Below, one piece after another: positions 15,750-24,571 of a stretch of DNA of 34,424 bases (position 1 is the first letter of the stretch; each line of letters starts with the position of its first letter). Source of the stretch: a virus; the IMG/VR virus record IMGVR_UViG_3300026094_000950, positions 1 through 34,424 of that record; one strand, given 5' to 3'. The notes beneath the pieces were generated by a model. The model made no database searches. It was not told where the DNA came from and saw only the letters and a program-made list of their open reading frames with translations. The position numbers were made by a program, and so were the translations under genes.

Positions 15750-16941
15750 TTAAAACCTCGCCTAGTTCGAGAAAAGTTTTGTAGAAATTAAAACGTCTAT
15801 ATCTATCATTAATCTCGATATAGGTTTTCATTCTTTCTAAAAGATCTTTAGAGTACTTATCGGTGTTTTTAGTGTATTCGATTATCCTGGCGATAGGATC
15901 TCTGTGAGATCTGGTATTAATAGTAGATAACTCTTCAATGGCTTTGTTTCGAACATATTCTGGCCATACGCAACTGTGTAATTGATCTGGATATTCTAAA
16001 AAGATTGGAACAAAATCTATTCTTCTGCGCTGTGTGTTTATAAGCCATTCAACTAACGGCTTAACATCAAAAATATTCCAGGCTTGATAGACAAAATATA
16101 TTTTTAACTGTACTTTTTCTGGAAGCCGCTGTGCTTTTTCAAAGTTTCTTTCAACTTTTTGCCAAGCAGTAGGATATCTAATATATTGGTTATGATCTCC
16201 GAAACCATCTATACTCATCTGTATTTCTGAACTATCAAAGAAATCTAGCTTATCATAAAATTCATCAGGCCAAGTAGTAAGGTTAGTTGTCCAGGCAACA
16301 TGACAAGACTGATTGCCGGTCTCTACTAATTTATCGATAACATATTTGTTTGCTTGTATAAGAGTTGGTTCTCCTCCGGTAAGATATAATCTCTTAAGAT
16401 GAGGAGCTACTCTGTCGATAAATCGTCGAAATTCTTCTGTTTCAAACCATTCCCAGTCGAATTTTTCTACAGATTTTACCTCATGATTCCATTGATCCGA
16501 TAACCACTCGGGAACTGATTCGTTTTGTAAAATCTTAGATCTTTCTTTGTATAATTGATCACTGCTTACACTCCAGCAAGAATTACATTTAAGATTACAG
16601 TGATTACCTAGACGAAGCTCTAGATGTGTAGGATCAAAAACTTCTGTGCTTTTTATAGGAAACTGTTTATTTGCCCACTGTCTACTGCTCTCTATTCCCT
16701 TATCTTCATGTTCGTAACACCTAGAGCATTCGCCTACAGGTTTTCCTGTAAGCATTCTTTCTCTAACTTTGGTCATATAACCGCCATGCCATATTTCATC
16801 GAATGAATCTTTTCCTAACACAGCATCTTTGCCATCTACTTGTATATAATCTTCGGTATATACGTGGCAACATAATTTACATCTACCGTCTGTGTTCGTA
16901 TGCAAATTTAACCAAGGATACACACAAAATGTCTCACTCAT
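15739..16941 (-). CDS. N-terminal-twitch radical SAM protein (copy 2)
   Basis: A 400-residue protein. N-terminal set: C6 (TFCVYPWLNLH), C21/C24/C25 (RCKLCC) and C72-x-x-C75 (ECSRCYEHEDKG). Core CNLKCNSC at 115-122; TGGEP at 188-192; MSIDGFGDHNQYIRYPTAW after the barrel midpoint. The C-terminal tail ends in the shared RRFNFYKTFLELGEV motif, comparable with the NFYKVFPEL and NFSSIFPEL ends of copies 3 and 4, so the paralogues share their C-terminus as well. It is coupled to copy 3 by an ATGA overlap. Confidence 0.88.
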   Translation of the reverse strand: MSETFCVYPWLNLHTNTDGRCKLCCHVYTEDYIQVDGKDAVLGKDSFDEIWHGGYMTKVRERMLTGKPVGECSRCYEHEDKGIESSRQWANKQFPIKSTEVFDPTHLELRLGNHCNLKCNSCWSVSSDQLYKERSKILQNESVPEWLSDQWNHEVKSVEKFDWEWFETEEFRRFIDRVAPHLKRLYLTGGEPTLIQANKYVIDKLVETGNQSCHVAWTTNLTTWPDEFYDKLDFFDSSEIQMSIDGFGDHNQYIRYPTAWQKVERNFEKAQRLPEKVQLKIYFVYQAWNIFDVKPLVEWLINTQRRRIDFVPIFLEYPDQLHSCVWPEYVRNKAIEELSTINTRSHRDPIARIIEYTKNTDKYSKDLLERMKTYIEINDRYRRFNFYKTFLELGEVLNAQ

Positions 16942-18137
16942 TCTATACCTTTTAGTTCTGGAAAAACTTTGTAAAAATTTTCTTTTCTAATTTCGTCCAT
17001 TTGTTTTGTTTTAAAAACAAATACAAATCTATCTTGTTCGTTATCAGTTTCCATAAATTGCAGTATACTTTTGTAATCATCAATAACAGAATCAATATTA
17101 GAAAACTGCTTCAAATAGTCAATATGTTCGTCATAACGAGTTCTGACTATATCCTTTTGCGCAGGTGTAAGTATTTGCAATCTCATGTAGGTAGGATCTA
17201 ACAAAATATTAATACGTAGATTTTGAGGTTCTAATAATCCTTCTTCTATCCATTCTTTATGAAAATCGGGTAAATTTAAAACATTGTAAGCACTAACTGT
17301 CGGAGTAATTTCGAAATAAACGTGCGGACACTGTTTAATCATTTTCCGTCTATTATCTACCACTTCACTCCATTTCATGTTTTTGCGCAAATATTCTGCT
17401 CTGTCATGATTAGCATCAATACTTCCTGCAACTCTTACATGTTCAAAACTATTCCAATAATCAAAAACACTTTTATCACGATAATTCATTTTTGTAAAGT
17501 TGGTAGTATAATCCATCTTTACATCTCGCTTTCCCATTTTCATCCATTTATCGAGTATTTTATAGTGTTCTTCTGTAATAAGAGGTTCGCCGCCTGCCCA
17601 ATACACCCTTTCTACAGATTCTAATAGAGGATCTAGTTCATCCATAAAATCCTTCATATCATCTCTAACAGTTAACATTTTTTTATGGCCAGGATCGCCA
17701 TGTACTTTTACATGATCATCAAACCAACTAGTAGAGAACTGCGGTCCGCAACTTCTACATTTTAAGTTACATAAGTTAGAAAATCGTATGTCCATATAAG
17801 CCATATTAACATCACCTGCAGAACCGTCTTCTGTTGTTTCTAAAACTTTGTAATGGTGATGTTTAAAATTTTCATTAGCACTGTTTCTTAATGTCCACAT
17901 GCCGTTTTCTTCTAATTCGTAACATCTTCGACATTCAAGACTTTTCTTTTCGTCTAGCATATTCAAACGCAGTTGACGCATTTGTTTGCCATTCCAAATT
18001 TCCTGTAAAGACTGTTTTTGAGTATCTCCAACAGGTAAATTAGGATCGCTCATACAGCAAGGATAAGTTGTCCCTGCAGGCCAAAGGTGCATGTGTGTCC
18101 AAGGAAGCATGCAAAATGTTTTAGTATCTTTATTCAT
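16938..18137 (-). CDS. N-terminal-twitch radical SAM protein (copy 3)
   Basis: A 399-residue protein. TFCMLPWTHMHLWPAG (7-22) with C9, YPCC at C27-C28, and CRRCYELEENG at 69-79 form the auxiliary set. Core CNLKCRSC at 123-130 and AGGEP at 181-185; SIDANHDRAEYLRKNMKW follows. The C-terminus reads RKENFYKVFPELKG. Its start overlaps the previous stop by 8 bases (ATGAATAA). It is the same length as copy 4 and the two look closest to each other (IRFSNLCN / VRFSNLCN and a matching GDTYPCC / GTTYPCC segment), pointing to tandem duplication. Confidence 0.88.
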   Translation of the reverse strand: MNKDTKTFCMLPWTHMHLWPAGTTYPCCMSDPNLPVGDTQKQSLQEIWNGKQMRQLRLNMLDEKKSLECRRCYELEENGMWTLRNSANENFKHHHYKVLETTEDGSAGDVNMAYMDIRFSNLCNLKCRSCGPQFSTSWFDDHVKVHGDPGHKKMLTVRDDMKDFMDELDPLLESVERVYWAGGEPLITEEHYKILDKWMKMGKRDVKMDYTTNFTKMNYRDKSVFDYWNSFEHVRVAGSIDANHDRAEYLRKNMKWSEVVDNRRKMIKQCPHVYFEITPTVSAYNVLNLPDFHKEWIEEGLLEPQNLRINILLDPTYMRLQILTPAQKDIVRTRYDEHIDYLKQFSNIDSVIDDYKSILQFMETDNEQDRFVFVFKTKQMDEIRKENFYKVFPELKGIE

Positions 18138-19329
18138 ATATTTCTTTAAGTTCTGGAAAAATTGAAGAGAAATTTTCGTTACGAATTTTATCTAGCCGTT
18201 TAGTAGTTTCTTTAAATTCAGGAATGAGATGGGTATTATCTTCGCTATACATAAATTCTATAATTTTTTCTAATCTTGATGTAATGTGTTTATGTCGACC
18301 TTGATCTATTGAATATTTTTCCAAAAAATCAAAAGTTTTTATTATGTTTTTTTCTGCTTGTTTTTTAAGATGGTATGGTAAAATTGTACAGCTTAAATAT
18401 TCCGGAGTTACTAACAAATTGTTAAGATTAATGTCGAAGTTATAAGCTAAATCGTTGTCGTAAAGGCATTCGATAATTTTGTCAATATCCATAATATTCA
18501 AAACTGATATAGTAGGACTTGGAATTATTTTAACATGCGGAACATTATCTCTAATCCAGCAGAGATTATCAAAAATCTTGTCCCACTTCTGTCCGTGTCT
18601 GGTATAATTTGCTTTTTCGCCTATTTGATCACAACTTACACCAAAAACAATATTGTCAAAATATTTCCAATAATCTTTCACGTGCTTGTCTTTTAAATGT
18701 AGTCTACTTGCATTACTATTATACATTAGTTTAGGAAAATGACCAATCTCAATTAGCCTATCAAGTAATTCATAGTGTTGCTGCATGAAAAGGCTTTCTC
18801 CGCCAGTAAAATAGATTTCTTCTGTGGTTTCTAATATTTCGTCTATTTCTTCCCAAAGATGTAGATAGTCTATTTCTACCACGCGACCTTTACCTTCCTC
18901 GTCCTCTGCCCAGCGTGAACTAAAATGAGATCCGCAGGTTCTACACTTCATATTACACAAGTTAGAGAATCTAACATCAAAAAAAGCAATATTTAATTTA
19001 TCTACTGTTCCGTCTTTTTTGGTTTGCACTACTAAATCTTGGTGGTGAGCATAGTCTTTATTCATTTTATATCTATAAGAAAAAACACCCTGCTTCTCAT
19101 AATCAAAACATTTCCTGCAACCATGTGTTGGTTTGTCTTCCAACATAGCAAGACGAAGTTCTTTCATCTTTTCGTTATTCCATACTCCTTTAAATCCTTC
19201 TTCGTTAACATTACCTATAGGAGTTTCATAATCGTAAGCGCAGCAAGGATAAGTGTCTCCGGACTGCCAAGTGCTTAGATGAACCCACGGTGCCATGCAG
19301 AAGTATTTTGGAAATTCAGTATCTGCCAT
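18130..19329 (-). CDS. N-terminal-twitch radical SAM protein (copy 4), GGES variant
   Basis: A 399-residue protein. Auxiliary set: C11 (YFCMAPWVHL), C29-C30 (YPCC), C71-x-x-C74 (CRKCFDYEKQG). Core CNMKCRTC at 125-132. The SAM-contacting motif is GGES (176-179) rather than GGEP; substitutions of the Pro occur in active radical SAM enzymes, so this is not evidence of inactivity. Later VSCDQIGEKANYTRHGQKW replaces the SIDG block of the other copies. The end is NENFSSIFPELKEIYE. It overlaps the preceding gene by 14 bases and the next by 8. Confidence 0.87.
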   Translation of the reverse strand: MADTEFPKYFCMAPWVHLSTWQSGDTYPCCAYDYETPIGNVNEEGFKGVWNNEKMKELRLAMLEDKPTHGCRKCFDYEKQGVFSYRYKMNKDYAHHQDLVVQTKKDGTVDKLNIAFFDVRFSNLCNMKCRTCGSHFSSRWAEDEEGKGRVVEIDYLHLWEEIDEILETTEEIYFTGGESLFMQQHYELLDRLIEIGHFPKLMYNSNASRLHLKDKHVKDYWKYFDNIVFGVSCDQIGEKANYTRHGQKWDKIFDNLCWIRDNVPHVKIIPSPTISVLNIMDIDKIIECLYDNDLAYNFDINLNNLLVTPEYLSCTILPYHLKKQAEKNIIKTFDFLEKYSIDQGRHKHITSRLEKIIEFMYSEDNTHLIPEFKETTKRLDKIRNENFSSIFPELKEIYE

Positions 19330-20590
19330 TTCTTAAATCCTGGTCTAATTTGTATATGTTAGGTAACACACTGCGAAATTTTCCTTTATCTAAAATACTA
19401 TCATCATTGCAGAAAACCAAATCTTCATGTTGAAATGTATCTTTACTGTACATTAGAGTAACTGCGCCTTCTAAGGCTTCTATTAAGAATTCTTTAGCAG
19501 GATCAATTAACGGAATATCAGTATATTCTAATGATTTTACAAAATTTAGTATTTTTTCTGCATAATAATCTTTATATGCCAATGGTAAACTTGTAATGCT
19601 ATATGGTAGGGGGTCAAAAGCAATATTTAGTGAAGGCCAAGATCGTTCGTTTAGGAGATTATTTTTGAACAAATAGGTATACATTGCAGGGAGATGTTCT
19701 ATATTAAGAATACTAACTACGGTATCTATATTTAAAAGTATATTTTCATAGTGTAACAGTTCTTTCATGTTGCTTTGAATTTTTAACCATTTTGTTCCTG
19801 TTCTTATTAATTCTGCAACGTCTCCAACACCGTCTATGCTAGCACCTAGTTTAATTTGTTCGAAATTTTTCCATATATCTGTTAGTTTCTTACCTTTATA
19901 ATTTATTGTACTTAAATTGGTATTATAACGTATTCTAACGTTATAGGCACCGTAACTATCTAGTAAATCAAGGACTTTATAGTGTTCGGGCATAATTAAT
20001 GGTTCGCCGCCTGCAAAATAAACTTCTTCGGCATGCGGTAAATGAGGCTTGAGTTGATCTATTATAGATTTTTTTGCATTTTCTTCTATCTTAAAATACT
20101 CTAGGTCGACTCTTCCTTCGACATCAGTATCTCTTTTTTTAATTGTTTCTATCCATTTAGTACTAAATGATCCTCCGCAAGTAGAGCATGCAAAATTACA
20201 GGTATTGCTAAATCTTATATCAATGTATTTAAATTTTGGGTTTTTTATACTTCCGTCATCATCGGTTTCTTCGACTAAATCAACGAATTTTCCAAAATCT
20301 GTATTAGCAAAATTTCTATAACTAAATCCTCCGGATTCGTCTACTTCGTGACACCTGCGACATATTGGATTTTTTATTTCATTTAGCATGTCTAAGCGAA
20401 GTTTCTTCCAATCGTCGCTGTTAAAAACTTCTTCAATTGTTTTTTCTTTTAGATTTTGATCTATGGTATCTTGTTCAGCGGTGCAACAGGGAAAAGCCTT
20501 TCCGTCTGGGTTTGCATATATGTGCATCCACGGAAATACACAGAAAGATTTACTTTCTTTTAATAAGAAATCTTTTTTATCCTCATTCAT
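19316..20590 (-). CDS. N-terminal-twitch radical SAM protein (copy 5)
   Basis: From ATG 20590 the protein has 424 residues. The auxiliary set is SFCVFPWMHIYANPDGK with one Cys, FPCC, and CRRCHEVDESGG; the core is CNFACSTC and the SAM turn AGGEP. ASIDGVGDVAELIRTGTKW follows. Another ATG nine bases upstream (20599) is possible, but the 20590 start gives an 8-base ATGAATGA overlap with the preceding gene, matching other junctions in the operon. The tail is longer than in copies 2-4 and ends in KFRSVLPNIYKLDQ, a degenerate form of the shared C-terminus. Confidence 0.86.
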   Translation of the reverse strand: MNEDKKDFLLKESKSFCVFPWMHIYANPDGKAFPCCTAEQDTIDQNLKEKTIEEVFNSDDWKKLRLDMLNEIKNPICRRCHEVDESGGFSYRNFANTDFGKFVDLVEETDDDGSIKNPKFKYIDIRFSNTCNFACSTCGGSFSTKWIETIKKRDTDVEGRVDLEYFKIEENAKKSIIDQLKPHLPHAEEVYFAGGEPLIMPEHYKVLDLLDSYGAYNVRIRYNTNLSTINYKGKKLTDIWKNFEQIKLGASIDGVGDVAELIRTGTKWLKIQSNMKELLHYENILLNIDTVVSILNIEHLPAMYTYLFKNNLLNERSWPSLNIAFDPLPYSITSLPLAYKDYYAEKILNFVKSLEYTDIPLIDPAKEFLIEALEGAVTLMYSKDTFQHEDLVFCNDDSILDKGKFRSVLPNIYKLDQDLRNGRY

Positions 20591-21761
20591 ATAGTGCATG
20601 ACCTATTTTTGTAATAAAATTATTAAAAGAAATTTTTCTAGTAAAAAAGTTATTCCAGTTGTGTTCTATTTTTGTTTGAGTTTGCAAATTATATTCAATT
20701 AATTCTTCTGTTGAAATGTTATTTAATTTTTCCATAAATTTCATGCAATCTTTAGGATTATCTATATGTTCAAATCTAAAAATTTCGTCATATAGTTTAT
20801 AACCTCTTTCTTTTAATCTCAAATTAATATTTGACCCTCCTATGGTTATAAAAGGGTGACTATGAACTATTGCTTTGAAAGTTTTTTCCGTAAGAAAATC
20901 ATGTGTTTCTAGGCTTTCTGTGATAATCGAAAGAGCACTTTTTTCGAAATACTCTTTGATATTAGATTGTAAATTGATTGGGTATTGTGCATCTAGTTTA
21001 TCTAATGGACTATCTTGAAAAAGTCTTTTATTTTTTTTAATTTTTTCAAAGAGAAAGTCATCATTATATTTCCTTAATTCTTCTTTAACCCATTCTTTAA
21101 AAACTAAACCGTCTTTCTTTGCAATTCTGGGTAGATAATAGCTATAAAAACTGTCTTCGTGCAATCCGGTTTTTAACAAATAATAATATGTCCAGACTCT
21201 ATGAATTTTAGCATTTCGATTTAAACATAGAGACTTTTTTTCAATTGCGTCCAAGTTTTCTATCCTACAGTCTGGTGTTATAAAACTTATATCATCTTTT
21301 GTTTTTAATAGATGTCGATAATATGCTTCCCACCATTCAGGAAAAGAAACGTATTTTATACCTGCAATTGTAGATCCATCTACCTTATAATCACTATTAG
21401 TAACGATTACTTTGTCTAACCTAAATCCTTGTTTTTTAAGATAAACAGAAAAATTGATATGATTTAAAGTTGCTTCGTGTGGCGAAAAAATCCATAAAAA
21501 AGTATTAGAATCATTATTAATTTTATTCTTTAAATCTCGAGAAATATATATCTTAGGAGTATGAGGTAAATGACAGATATTCAAAACAAGTTTGGTTGTA
21601 TTCTGAGGTAATACATCGATAAATTCTGATTTCCAAAGTAGACTATATCGAAAATCATCAAAAAAACCTAAATAGGATTCTATGTCGAATTGATTTTTAA
21701 TTAGAAGTGCCTTATACGGATTATTATTAGTTTCGCTAATAATTATCTTAAAATCATTCAT
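20583..21761 (-). CDS. Putative glycosyltransferase (TEKTFK..HPF type)
   Basis: A 392-residue protein without a standard DxD motif. The C-terminal third contains LSIITESLETHDFLTEKTFK followed by AIVHSHPFITIGG, then LKERGYKLYDEIFRFEHI. This E-K-T/F-K...PF arrangement resembles the nucleotide-sugar site of GT-B enzymes such as fucosyltransferases and exostosin-like proteins, and recurs in unassigned marine phage proteins. The N-terminal half (LWIFSPHEATLNHINF, KSLCLNRNAKIHRVW) fits the acceptor domain of such enzymes. It is coupled by 8-base ATGAATGA overlaps to the oxygenase-like gene before it and radical SAM copy 5 after it. The enzyme class is inferred, not certain. Confidence 0.55.
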   Translation of the reverse strand: MNDFKIIISETNNNPYKALLIKNQFDIESYLGFFDDFRYSLLWKSEFIDVLPQNTTKLVLNICHLPHTPKIYISRDLKNKINNDSNTFLWIFSPHEATLNHINFSVYLKKQGFRLDKVIVTNSDYKVDGSTIAGIKYVSFPEWWEAYYRHLLKTKDDISFITPDCRIENLDAIEKKSLCLNRNAKIHRVWTYYYLLKTGLHEDSFYSYYLPRIAKKDGLVFKEWVKEELRKYNDDFLFEKIKKNKRLFQDSPLDKLDAQYPINLQSNIKEYFEKSALSIITESLETHDFLTEKTFKAIVHSHPFITIGGSNINLRLKERGYKLYDEIFRFEHIDNPKDCMKFMEKLNNISTEELIEYNLQTQTKIEHNWNNFFTRKISFNNFITKIGHALYE

Positions 21762-22290
21762 TCAAAAATCCGCTTACCTGTAAAGTATATTTGTCATACA
21801 TTCCTGCATTTGCACTTAGATGTAAAATATCATTATCCCACATCCATCCTTCGCCTTGATTCCAATGAGTGCTATTATGCCATTCGTTATTTAATTGATA
21901 CTGTATAAAGTGACCTACGCTCCAGTTTTCTAGATATATGTTTGCTCTTACTTTCCTTCTTTTATCGTTAGGAAAACGTTTTCTAATTTGAAAGAAAGTA
22001 TCTCTATGAATAGGTATTATATTACCCGGGGGCTGAAGTATAGAACTAATAGTAATTACCTCCATACCAAGTTGGCTGCCTATGTAGTCAAAATCTACCC
22101 ATTCTCTATCCCACCATAACTGTCTAATTTTGGTGTTTTTATTTTCGTAACTATCTGGAAATCCTCCATAATCTTCATGTATATCCTTTAGTTCGTGTAC
22201 TTGATGGGCTATGCAGGAACCTTCATGAACTGAATAGTCTGCAGTTGTAAAGATATCAAAGTCATAGTCTAGATGTATTGCTTTTAACAT
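21754..22290 (-). CDS. 2OG-Fe(II) oxygenase / aspartyl hydroxylase-like protein
   Basis: From ATG 22290 the protein has 178 residues. It shows the iron triad pattern H95-x-D97 (IPIHRDTFF) and distal H157 (DILHLSANAG), set in a double-stranded beta-helix layout (RRKVRANIYLENWSVGHFIQ, GEGWMWDND). The residue binding the 2-oxoglutarate carboxylate is usually Arg; here the equivalent position appears to be K167 (DKYTLQVSGF). I prefer 22290 over the upstream in-frame ATGs because AGGAGA, overlapping the previous stop, sits five bases before it. Similar genes are common in marine T4-like phages. Expected role: hydroxylating a protein, sugar or small molecule; substrate unknown. Confidence 0.68.
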   Translation of the reverse strand: MLKAIHLDYDFDIFTTADYSVHEGSCIAHQVHELKDIHEDYGGFPDSYENKNTKIRQLWWDREWVDFDYIGSQLGMEVITISSILQPPGNIIPIHRDTFFQIRKRFPNDKRRKVRANIYLENWSVGHFIQYQLNNEWHNSTHWNQGEGWMWDNDILHLSANAGMYDKYTLQVSGFLNE

Positions 22291-22298
22291 TATTTCTC

Positions 22299-23675
22299 CT
22301 ATTGTTCCTTGCATAAATTCCAAAAATCTTGCATCTCAGGAAACGTTTCTACAAGACTTGCATTTCTTCTACGATCGTGTTCTGAAAACCATGCGTTAAA
22401 ATTTTTACGAGCAATAATTAATTTGTCTTCTTCATAATTAGTAGTTTCCATATAATCAACTACTCGCTTGAATTTTTCATATTCAAGATCTGTAAACTGT
22501 GTCCTATCAGAATTGTCTAGATTCTTTTTTATAAACTCTAAGTGACTATGCATATAAGGCATAAACTCGTTTTTGGGTAGAATGTTCATATCGAATATAG
22601 TAGGCTCTTTTAGATGAGGCGTATCAAAGCGAATTCTCTGCCACTGTGTTTCATTTTCGTCAGAATTGTACTTGGTTCTCCATTCTAGTATCTTTTCTAG
22701 AAGACTAGTAAAACTGGTAACGCCAAATATGTTAAATGTAATCATAAATGTCACAGGCAATCCTGTGTTTGACAAATAATAGTCAAGATTGCGTTCCCAT
22801 AATTTGATATCTAACCCATGTCGTGCGTACTCAGCCCGCTTACCCCAGGTATCAATAGAAGTATAGAGTTTAAAACTCTTAATAGCACTGATGCTGCGTA
22901 AATGGGTAATTCGATCTACCAATCGTTCTACCAGTTTGGGCTTAACTCCGAGATTAGAGTTAATTTCTATCTGTATATGCGGTTTAGGATCTTCTTCCAG
23001 TCTATCAAACAGATCCCAGGTGCTTTTGTGCATTAAAGGTTCGCCGCCGGTGATGCGCAGTATGTTCAGAGTCTTTGAAACTTCTGGCCACCAACGCCAC
23101 CATGCTTCTACGTAAGGGTTTTCTTCTTCTTTCTGATAGATTTTAAACCAGTCTATGTCCTGTCTGTGGTCTGTAGAAGCATCATAGGGGCCGTGGTCGT
23201 TGATCTCCTTCCAGTATCTTGAACTTGCTTTAGGATGGCAATATCCGCATTTGAAATTACACTCATTTGAAAAAGAAATTTCTATGTATTCGGGATTTAC
23301 ATTGTATTCTGCGCCGCCTTGCTTGATTTCTTCCAGTCTTTCCGGTGTGTAGATAGAAGCAGTTTTAATATGACGATCGGACACATAGTCTTTGCCCATT
23401 GCTTCTATCTTCCAGCAATAGGAACAGCCTGTGGGCTGCTTGCCTTTCATCATAAACTCGCGTTCTTGCTTCTTTTGTTGAGTATTATGAAGTGCAGACG
23501 GATTGAGTTTGAGTTCTTCTAGAGGTATTGGATGAGGCGCAGGATGATAACAACTATGCGTTTCACCTGTTTGAAGGTAGATCGTAGTATGGTGCCACTT
23601 TGCCATACAGAAAGTAGGCGATATCTCTTGATTTGTGTAAGGAATAATTTCCTTTATCTTTTCTAGTTCGCTCAT
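22299..23675 (-). CDS. N-terminal-twitch radical SAM protein (copy 6, most divergent)
   Basis: A 458-residue protein, the longest of the set. Auxiliary cysteines: C23 (TFCMAKWHHTTI), a single C42 (HSCYHP, where others have PCC) and C84-x-x-C87 (GCSYCWKIEAMG). The set still has four cysteines, so C42 marks which member of the CC pair is the likely ligand. Core CNFKCGYC at 139-146; TGGEP at 209-213; YTSIDTWGKRAEYARHGLDI follows. ETFPEMQDFW replaces the FPEL tail. It is separated from the other copies by the oxygenase-like and glycosyltransferase-like genes. Coupled by ATGA to the DGD-motif gene upstream. Confidence 0.87.
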   Translation of the reverse strand: MSELEKIKEIIPYTNQEISPTFCMAKWHHTTIYLQTGETHSCYHPAPHPIPLEELKLNPSALHNTQQKKQEREFMMKGKQPTGCSYCWKIEAMGKDYVSDRHIKTASIYTPERLEEIKQGGAEYNVNPEYIEISFSNECNFKCGYCHPKASSRYWKEINDHGPYDASTDHRQDIDWFKIYQKEEENPYVEAWWRWWPEVSKTLNILRITGGEPLMHKSTWDLFDRLEEDPKPHIQIEINSNLGVKPKLVERLVDRITHLRSISAIKSFKLYTSIDTWGKRAEYARHGLDIKLWERNLDYYLSNTGLPVTFMITFNIFGVTSFTSLLEKILEWRTKYNSDENETQWQRIRFDTPHLKEPTIFDMNILPKNEFMPYMHSHLEFIKKNLDNSDRTQFTDLEYEKFKRVVDYMETTNYEEDKLIIARKNFNAWFSEHDRRRNASLVETFPEMQDFWNLCKEQ

Positions 23676-24571
23676 TGTCTGCTTTTTAATATTCTAGGTG
23701 TGTTATGATAGACTCTTTTAAAAAATCTACTAGCATCTTCGTCAAGTAAAGCAATTTCTAATCCTAAATCAGTAGCAAGTGCATTTCCTGCTTGTTGTAT
23801 GTGAGAAATTAAGTCGTCATTTTGAATTTTAGAATAATGATTGTTCCACTGCTCTGTCAAATATTCAAAATCTCTTACTTGAGTATAATCCCAGTCTGTA
23901 CAGTTGGTTAAAAAACAGCCTTCTCTTGCTCCGTATATGCTCCATAGACCGTTTTCTACATCGGCTCCTACAGAACACCATATAAGTAGACGCTCTAGGT
24001 TTTGCCACCACACTGAATGAATATCTTTTACCGGAGCACCTTGATTTAAGCTCATCTTTACACCTTCTCTAAAGCCCGCTCTGAATGCTTGAAAGGGCGA
24101 AGCGTTTGTATATGAAGTGGAAAAGTTCTCATTAAATTGATAATACAAATCATCGAAGCAGAATTCTACTAGAGAGCGAGAATCAATGCCATCTGATGCT
24201 TCGTGAGTTTGCATATTGTTAACGAATTTTTTATTCCATAATTTTAAGCCGCCGTTGCCGTACATTAATCCGTTCACATGAATTTTACCGCACCATGAAA
24301 ACACATGCTCCACTGTTAATCCTAAGTCTTCGACGTCGATTTCTAAATTAAGGAATTCGGAGTTTATCTGATTGTCGCCGTCTACAGTTACAAAGTGTTC
24401 AGTGTCAGATAGTTCTGCGCAGGCTTTATGTGCTGCGTCAGATCCTTTTACACCATGTACTCTTTTTGCCCAAGGTATCTTTTGGCAGAGGTCTGCATAG
24501 TTTTTTTCGGCATTAGGCTCGTCATAGGATAAAAAGATAATGTCTTGCTCTACTATTCTAATTTTATTCAT
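23672..24571 (-). CDS. DGD-motif glycosyltransferase-like protein
   Basis: A 299-residue protein related to the third module of the gene at 11343-12656. Shared features are DIIFLSYDEPNAEKNY (10-25), KRVHGVKG (37-44), HFVTVDGDNQI (59-69, D64-G-D66) and VNGLMYGNGGLKLWN. DxD-type motifs bind the metal and nucleotide sugar in GT-A enzymes. The C-terminal part (FQAFRAGFREGVKMSL) also aligns by eye with FSAWRSGFRECAKLAS in the other gene. It starts within an 8-base ATGAATAA overlap. The family is common in marine T4-like phages, but donor and acceptor are unknown. Confidence 0.7.
   Translation of the reverse strand: MNKIRIVEQDIIFLSYDEPNAEKNYADLCQKIPWAKRVHGVKGSDAAHKACAELSDTEHFVTVDGDNQINSEFLNLEIDVEDLGLTVEHVFSWCGKIHVNGLMYGNGGLKLWNKKFVNNMQTHEASDGIDSRSLVEFCFDDLYYQFNENFSTSYTNASPFQAFRAGFREGVKMSLNQGAPVKDIHSVWWQNLERLLIWCSVGADVENGLWSIYGAREGCFLTNCTDWDYTQVRDFEYLTEQWNNHYSKIQNDDLISHIQQAGNALATDLGLEIALLDEDASRFFKRVYHNTPRILKSRQ

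Noticed and set aside
22291-22323. Upstream ATGs for the oxygenase-like gene
   Set aside because: The ATG at 22290 has AGGAGA at proper spacing; the longer versions would have none and would overlap the preceding radical SAM gene.
6867-23675. A RiPP cluster with a small precursor peptide
   Set aside because: Radical SAM genes with auxiliary cysteines invite this idea, but no short precursor-like gene lies in the tight gaps between the genes; the closest candidate acceptor is the 191-residue unknown protein, which does not look like a precursor peptide.
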